Shown here in pieces: positions 12,484-18,400 of a stretch of DNA of 64,000 nt. The first letter of the stretch is position 1, and every line of letters begins with the position of its first letter. The position numbers and the translations under genes are program-made. Below the pieces are notes generated by a model, which did no database searches, was not told the DNA's origin, and saw only the letters and a list, made by a program, of their open reading frames with translations. The DNA is taken from the NCBI GenBank assembly GCA_014607495.2, contig CP053152.1, positions 12,693,899 to 12,757,898 on the forward strand. The letters run 5' to 3'. This DNA is from Carposina sasakii (lineage: Eukaryota > Arthropoda > Insecta > Lepidoptera > Carposinidae).

Positions 12484-15400
12484 AAAATTTATTTATTAAG
12501 GCAAAACAACAAAATTTGTGCAAAATGAACTGTCAAACTAGTCTTTCGAATTATGGTTTCGAGTATACGTAATTTTATGCGGCGGGACAGTGTCAGTGAC
12601 AGTGTCGCGTCAAAGTTTCCTCAGTACCACTAGTATTCCGTGGTATTATTCAGGCGTAGTAAAACGCTTATTTTGAATGTTTTCACAATTAACAAGTCTA
12701 AACAATCTTCTAGCGGTAGCCAGCACGCCAGTGACCGAAGTAACACAACCGCTGAACTCCTCAGCGCTATGCTCTTCCATATCATCACCTGAGCTTGGTA
12801 GCGCGGCGGCGGGGAGCGCGGGGGACGCGGGCGCGGCGACGGCGGCGGGGGGAGGGGGGATGCCGGGGCGCGGGGAAGCGGCGGAGGAGGGCGCGGGGGA
12901 GGCCTCGCAGCCGGAGGGACAGCCACCGGCGGAGGCGACGGTCCCGGCCTCCGAGTCTAGTAGTGATACCGCGGTGAGTGAAGGGAGGGTGTAAGCTTGC
13001 CTTATGGTAGCCCTGGAGCTAAGTAGCGCGGTGGATGGCGTGGAAAGGGGGAGGGGGGAGAGGGAGGAGTATCACTAACTCGCAAGCCAGTACAGTCGCC
13101 GTACTGGCTTCTGAGTTGGTGATACAGCAGTAGGTAAAGGGAGGCATTAGCTTCACATTTATCGTCCGCTGGAGCTCAGTAGTGGGATTGAGAGCGCCAG
13201 CGCCAGGGCTGCGGAGGCGGGTTGCGCGGGGGGGGGGAACCGGGGAGGAGGGTGCGGGGGATGCCTCGCAGCCGGAGGGACAGCCGCCGGCGTAAGCGAC
13301 GGTCCCGGCCTCCGAGTCTAGCTAGTAGTGATACTGTGGTGAGTGAAGGGCGTCAGTTCCCATTTATCGTTACCACTGGAGCTCATTAGCGTGAATTCGG
13401 GCGTGCGGGGAGGGAGGAGAGCGTGAGGAAAGCCTCGCCGCCGCAGGTTTATTTCAATAAATGTCGTTGGTGTCCACTTCATCAAACTTCATCTGTAAAA
13501 CTTGTTCTAATGTCAAAAACATCTCTTCCCTCCGAACGTCCTACATAAAATATGATGGTAATGAAAAAGTCCTAAATAGAATATTTGTTTGTCAATTCTA
13601 GCAGGATCTCATATTCAGCGAACTAGAAGTATTTGCCGATGAGAACAACCCAAGTCACGCGGACGAAAACTCTAACGAAGAAAACGACGTCGACGACGAA
13701 ACTATGTCCGGTAAGTTTACGTTACGACACACTTAATATACAGTGAAAAAGCGGGTGGGGCTGTGTCGGGGCAAGGCCGTGGTTTTAACGTGAAACGTCT
13801 ATTTAGCGAATCGCTTTTAAAGTAAAAGATTGAAATGAAAACAAATGGACGCTGTTTTAAGTTTTTAATAAAAAAAGAACAGGTACGTAATAGAACATAA
13901 AATACATAGAAATGTTTAATATTTATTGTCTTTCTGGTTATTTTAAATAGCAGCCGCCCACGACTTCGTCCGCGTGAGGGGGCGTGACCCGGCGAAGCCG
14001 GGCAGGTTGTTGTAAGACTGTACCTTCCTTGGTAAATGGGCTATCTAACACTGAAAGAATTTTTCAAATCAGACAGTAGTTCCTGATTAGCGCGTCAAAC
14101 AAACAAACAAACAAACTCTTCAGCTTTATAATATTAGTATAGATATAAATACTGTCCAAATTACACTATTTTTGTATAAATCAATCGTTCAAATAAACTT
14201 GACAAATACACGAAAGAATCACCACGCTATAAAGTCGGATAGAGTTACACTGAATAAAACAAGCGTGAGCGCCGGTTTCGACAGTACGCAGTATCCCCCC
14301 CCCCGCCGCCCCGCTTGACCCCGACACGAACTCAATGTCATAACGCGAGCTGTATATAAGTGAAATATTTACACCACATTTTTGTTTCTAAGACCAATTT
14401 TTTTAATTATTAAGGTACGATGATATAGACCTTTTCGTTACGGTCCAGTTTTAAACCTGGTACCCGTATGTGTCGGCGCGATTTTAAAGAGTTTCATCAA
14501 AAATGAAAGTATCATTTTTGTTCAAAACTATTCATTGGATTCATATTGATTCATGAAAACTACTAGTGAGGTAACTACGAACCTTTCGACAGTATTATCG
14601 CGTATCATTATAGGTTTTCTTGCGATAGCGTAAATCTTGATACTAACCGACGTTACGCGATGTACATATTCCATTCGCAAAGAGCATGTTAAGTGATACG
14701 ACCATGTACCAAAATCTATGTAAATACGTTGCTTGCTGGTTTTTACGTAATATTACGTACTATACAGGATGTTTTTTTGTAGCACCTTTAACGAAGGGTA
14801 CGCTCATACATCAAATAAAGTAAGTTTATGCCAAAAAAAATGCTGGGAAAAAAATATTTTTTTTTGAAAAAAGAAATTAATTACTTGATCGGGTAAATTT
14901 ATAGTGTCATGTTTATGTTATTTTTTTTTTATAGACGATATTAATTATTTCTCGTGAAAAAATCTTGCTATGCGCGTCTATGTGCATTTATGCGAAAAAC
15001 GCTTTTTACTCAACTTTGGACCCTAATATTTTGGAAACCTGACACTTCCCAGGTATGCTTCCATGGAAAAAATGATCGTGATGATGAGGAGATTCGTGTT
15101 TTCGGGAACGTTACTCCAAAAATCAGCCTGTAGATGATGCTCGCCGTGTAACATGTAACATTACTGCGTAACACGGTCAGTACCGAGCTTTACGGAGCTT
15201 AAAAAAGGTCGTGCTTACTCTCCAGAATGGAAACTACGAACACACGTTCGAAAACAATGATTTTAGCATATAAGGCTATCGATTTATCGAATTCTATGAG
15301 ATATGACAATGTGACGTGACTATCCGTCCAAAAGTTCATTCTAAGGTAGCAACTTTATATGCTTTATTCATGTCCTTATTAATTGCCTAGCCCTTAATTA

Positions 15401-18400
15401 AGCATGATAACGTTTGTTTTATTTATCAACGCGATGTAATATTAAGCCCATTCCAGACTCGTTGAACGACTTATTGTGGTAGTAGTAGCGAGTTGTAGAT
15501 GAAAATATGCGTTAAGCTTTGAATTTACATTAAGTTGAGCGTGAGTCTGTAGCGGGCTTTCTTGGTGGCTTGTTTAGACCATGCTTTTGCACGCTTACGC
15601 TGGCCGCACGTTGTATGATTAAGGATATCCGTTTTATTTTAGCACAGAATATTTAATAGTAAGTCCCAGATGTAAGCGCGGTTCTTTCTATCATTTCAAA
15701 TCTATGCGCGACTAAGTCGCTCGTTAGGATCGTATTATCTAGCTTTGTTTCTTTGCAATGTTTGCTAAGTGCAGTTTCCGGAAGGCGCTGCTGCCCAGCA
15801 GCGTCTCCAGTGTTGACAAAATAGTCCGCAAATATACTGCAGGCACCGACCCGTCTACCCAGCGTGATTACTATGGTCATAAACCCCTCTGTCAGTAATC
15901 AGTGGCGTGCCCTCGGCGAGGCCTACATCTAGCAGTGGACTACAATAGGCCAATGTGTAGTATGTGTGCTGTATCGAGTAGGCGGGACGCTTGTAATTTG
16001 CCGAATTCCCGTTCAACGTGCAGCCAACCCCCCCAGTGCCCAGAATTCCCCCTCCCCCATTCCTCCACCTCCCCCCTTCCGCAGAGGGCACGTCGGAGAG
16101 CGGGTCGTGCTCGTGGTGCGCGGACGGCGCGGCGACGTGGGACGCGCGCCCGTACTGCGCGTACCGCCGCGCGCGCCGCCACCGCCCCTACGCGCGCGAC
16201 AAGCACAGTTGCTCGCACCTTTCCCTGCACCAATAGACATGCCCATTTCACGATCACACGTCACTATTTTGTTCTACACGATTACTCCCAATATAGACAT
16301 GCGCCCAACATCATGATAGACACGCGTACACAATTGAACACTTTCTATGGAATAGGCACGCTATAACCACTCCAGCAATAAGCACAGATGCTCGCACCTT
16401 TCCCTGCACCAATAGACACGCCCAATTCACGATAGACACGCCCACTTTACGATAGACACACGTACACAATTGCGCACTTTCCATGGAATAGGTACACTTA
16501 CAACCACAGTAGGCACAGTTGCTCGCATCTTTCTCTACACCAATAGACACGCCCACATCGCGACATGCACACGTCATTGTTTTGTTGTACACTTCTATGC
16601 AATAGGCACGCTTACTCGTACCTTTCTTTACTTACACCAATAGACACGCCCACATTACTAAATATATACGCGTGCGCCAATAGGCGCCATGGATTATCAC
16701 GTCATTGATTTGTTGTACACTTTCTTTGCAATAAACACACTTAATATTAATGTAAAATATAAATGTTGTAGACGCGCATTTACAACACTGCTTTCCGAGT
16801 ACACACAATAGTCATGGCGCATGTTGTACACACTATTCATATGTTATACCTTACATTTTTTAACAAAATATGCACTTGAACACAATATGTATATTAATGT
16901 GCTAGATGGTATCTTCAGTGTTCAGTACATTATTTTTGCTGTCTTTGATTTATACAGGGTGTTTTTTCATTGCCACCCTTAACGAAGGGTACATACACTA
17001 TACTTCAAATAAGCTAAGTTTATACTAAAAAAAATGCTGGGAAACGATGTAAATTTTTTTGAATTTTTTTTGTTACTTGATTGGGCGAAATTTATAGTGT
17101 CCAGTAATTATGCTAGTTTTTTCATAGACAGATATTAATTATTACTCGTGAAAAAATCTTGCTACACGCGTCAATGTGCATTTATGCAGAAAAACGCAGT
17201 CTATTTACTATACTTTGGACCCTAATATTTTGGAAACCAGACACTTCCCAGGTATGCTTCCATGGAGAAAAATGATCGTGATGATGAGGAGATTCCGTAG
17301 TTTTCGGGAACGTTGACGACGAAAAATCATCCTGTATAATGCATAATAGTGTACTATGAGTGAATGCTTTGTGTTGTTTTGCATCGTGTTGCTATACTAA
17401 CACAATAACGCTTGCTTTGTATGCACAATGTTAACCCAAAACACCTTGACTTGACTTTTTTTTGGTTTGATAAAAATTCTCGATAAATTCTCAAGTATAT
17501 GACATATTATACACATAATTTGAATAGAGTATTGAAAATTGAAACATGTATGCAGGATGCGTCGAGTTTGATTTTCAAAAAGACTTGACTTTAAAAAAGC
17601 GATTGTGTAGAAAAGTTATGAATTCTTTTCCTATCGTTACGTTGAAAAAATATATTAATTTAATTTGTTTAATCTTTACTACTGTTTTTCATTTAATAAT
17701 ACGTGTTGACATTAAAATTTTGGCTGTGATAATATAAAAAAACAACAGCCCTAATACTACATTCTTTACACTTTTACACGGTACAGTAAATAAGTAAGTA
17801 GTAATTCAATTTACACAGGCGTCTTGCAGTGACATGCTTCGAATAATAACACCTTTAAGTTGCTTTAATTATATTTTAAGTGCCTCTCTTGTACTTTAAA
17901 CTTGTGTATTTTTATTAAATTGTTATCTTTTTTAAGTCATTAAATATAGTGATAATATAATACTAGACCTGTCAACCGATTAATATTTTTTTTACAAATA
18001 TATAAACCGAGTTAAGACATGTTTGTTGAAATGGATTATTTTTTTAACTGACTTCTTGCTCTAATACCTTTGCTTAATTGTTTCAAAACAAACCCATAAC
18101 CCTCTACAGACATTCGTTTATGGCGAAAATGTATTTTTGATCTGTAATACCGCTACAGACGTTTGTTAATGGCGAAAATATTTATGAATTATCTTTATAA
18201 CTTTCGGATATAGTTTTAACAGTACGTCTGTAGCCACCAAACCTATTATTCGAACCACGCTCGCTCAACGCCTGTACTTCCAACGCGCGATGCCTAAACT
18301 AACCCCATCTCTTACCGCAGGCGAGAACGACATTGACGTGGCGTGTAGTTCCGCGGACCAGGACCCACAAGACCCCCAGAACGACATACTAAGCCGGCTG

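Noticed and set aside
15940..16264. Arg/Ala-rich minus-strand frames
   Set aside because: Antisense of the GC-rich segment at 16085; composition-driven, no homology.
15902..16366. 154-codon + frame starting [15 protein letters not shown]
   Set aside because: It runs through a LINE 3' end, a pyrimidine tract and satellite DNA, with no domain; an artefact of GC-rich sequence.
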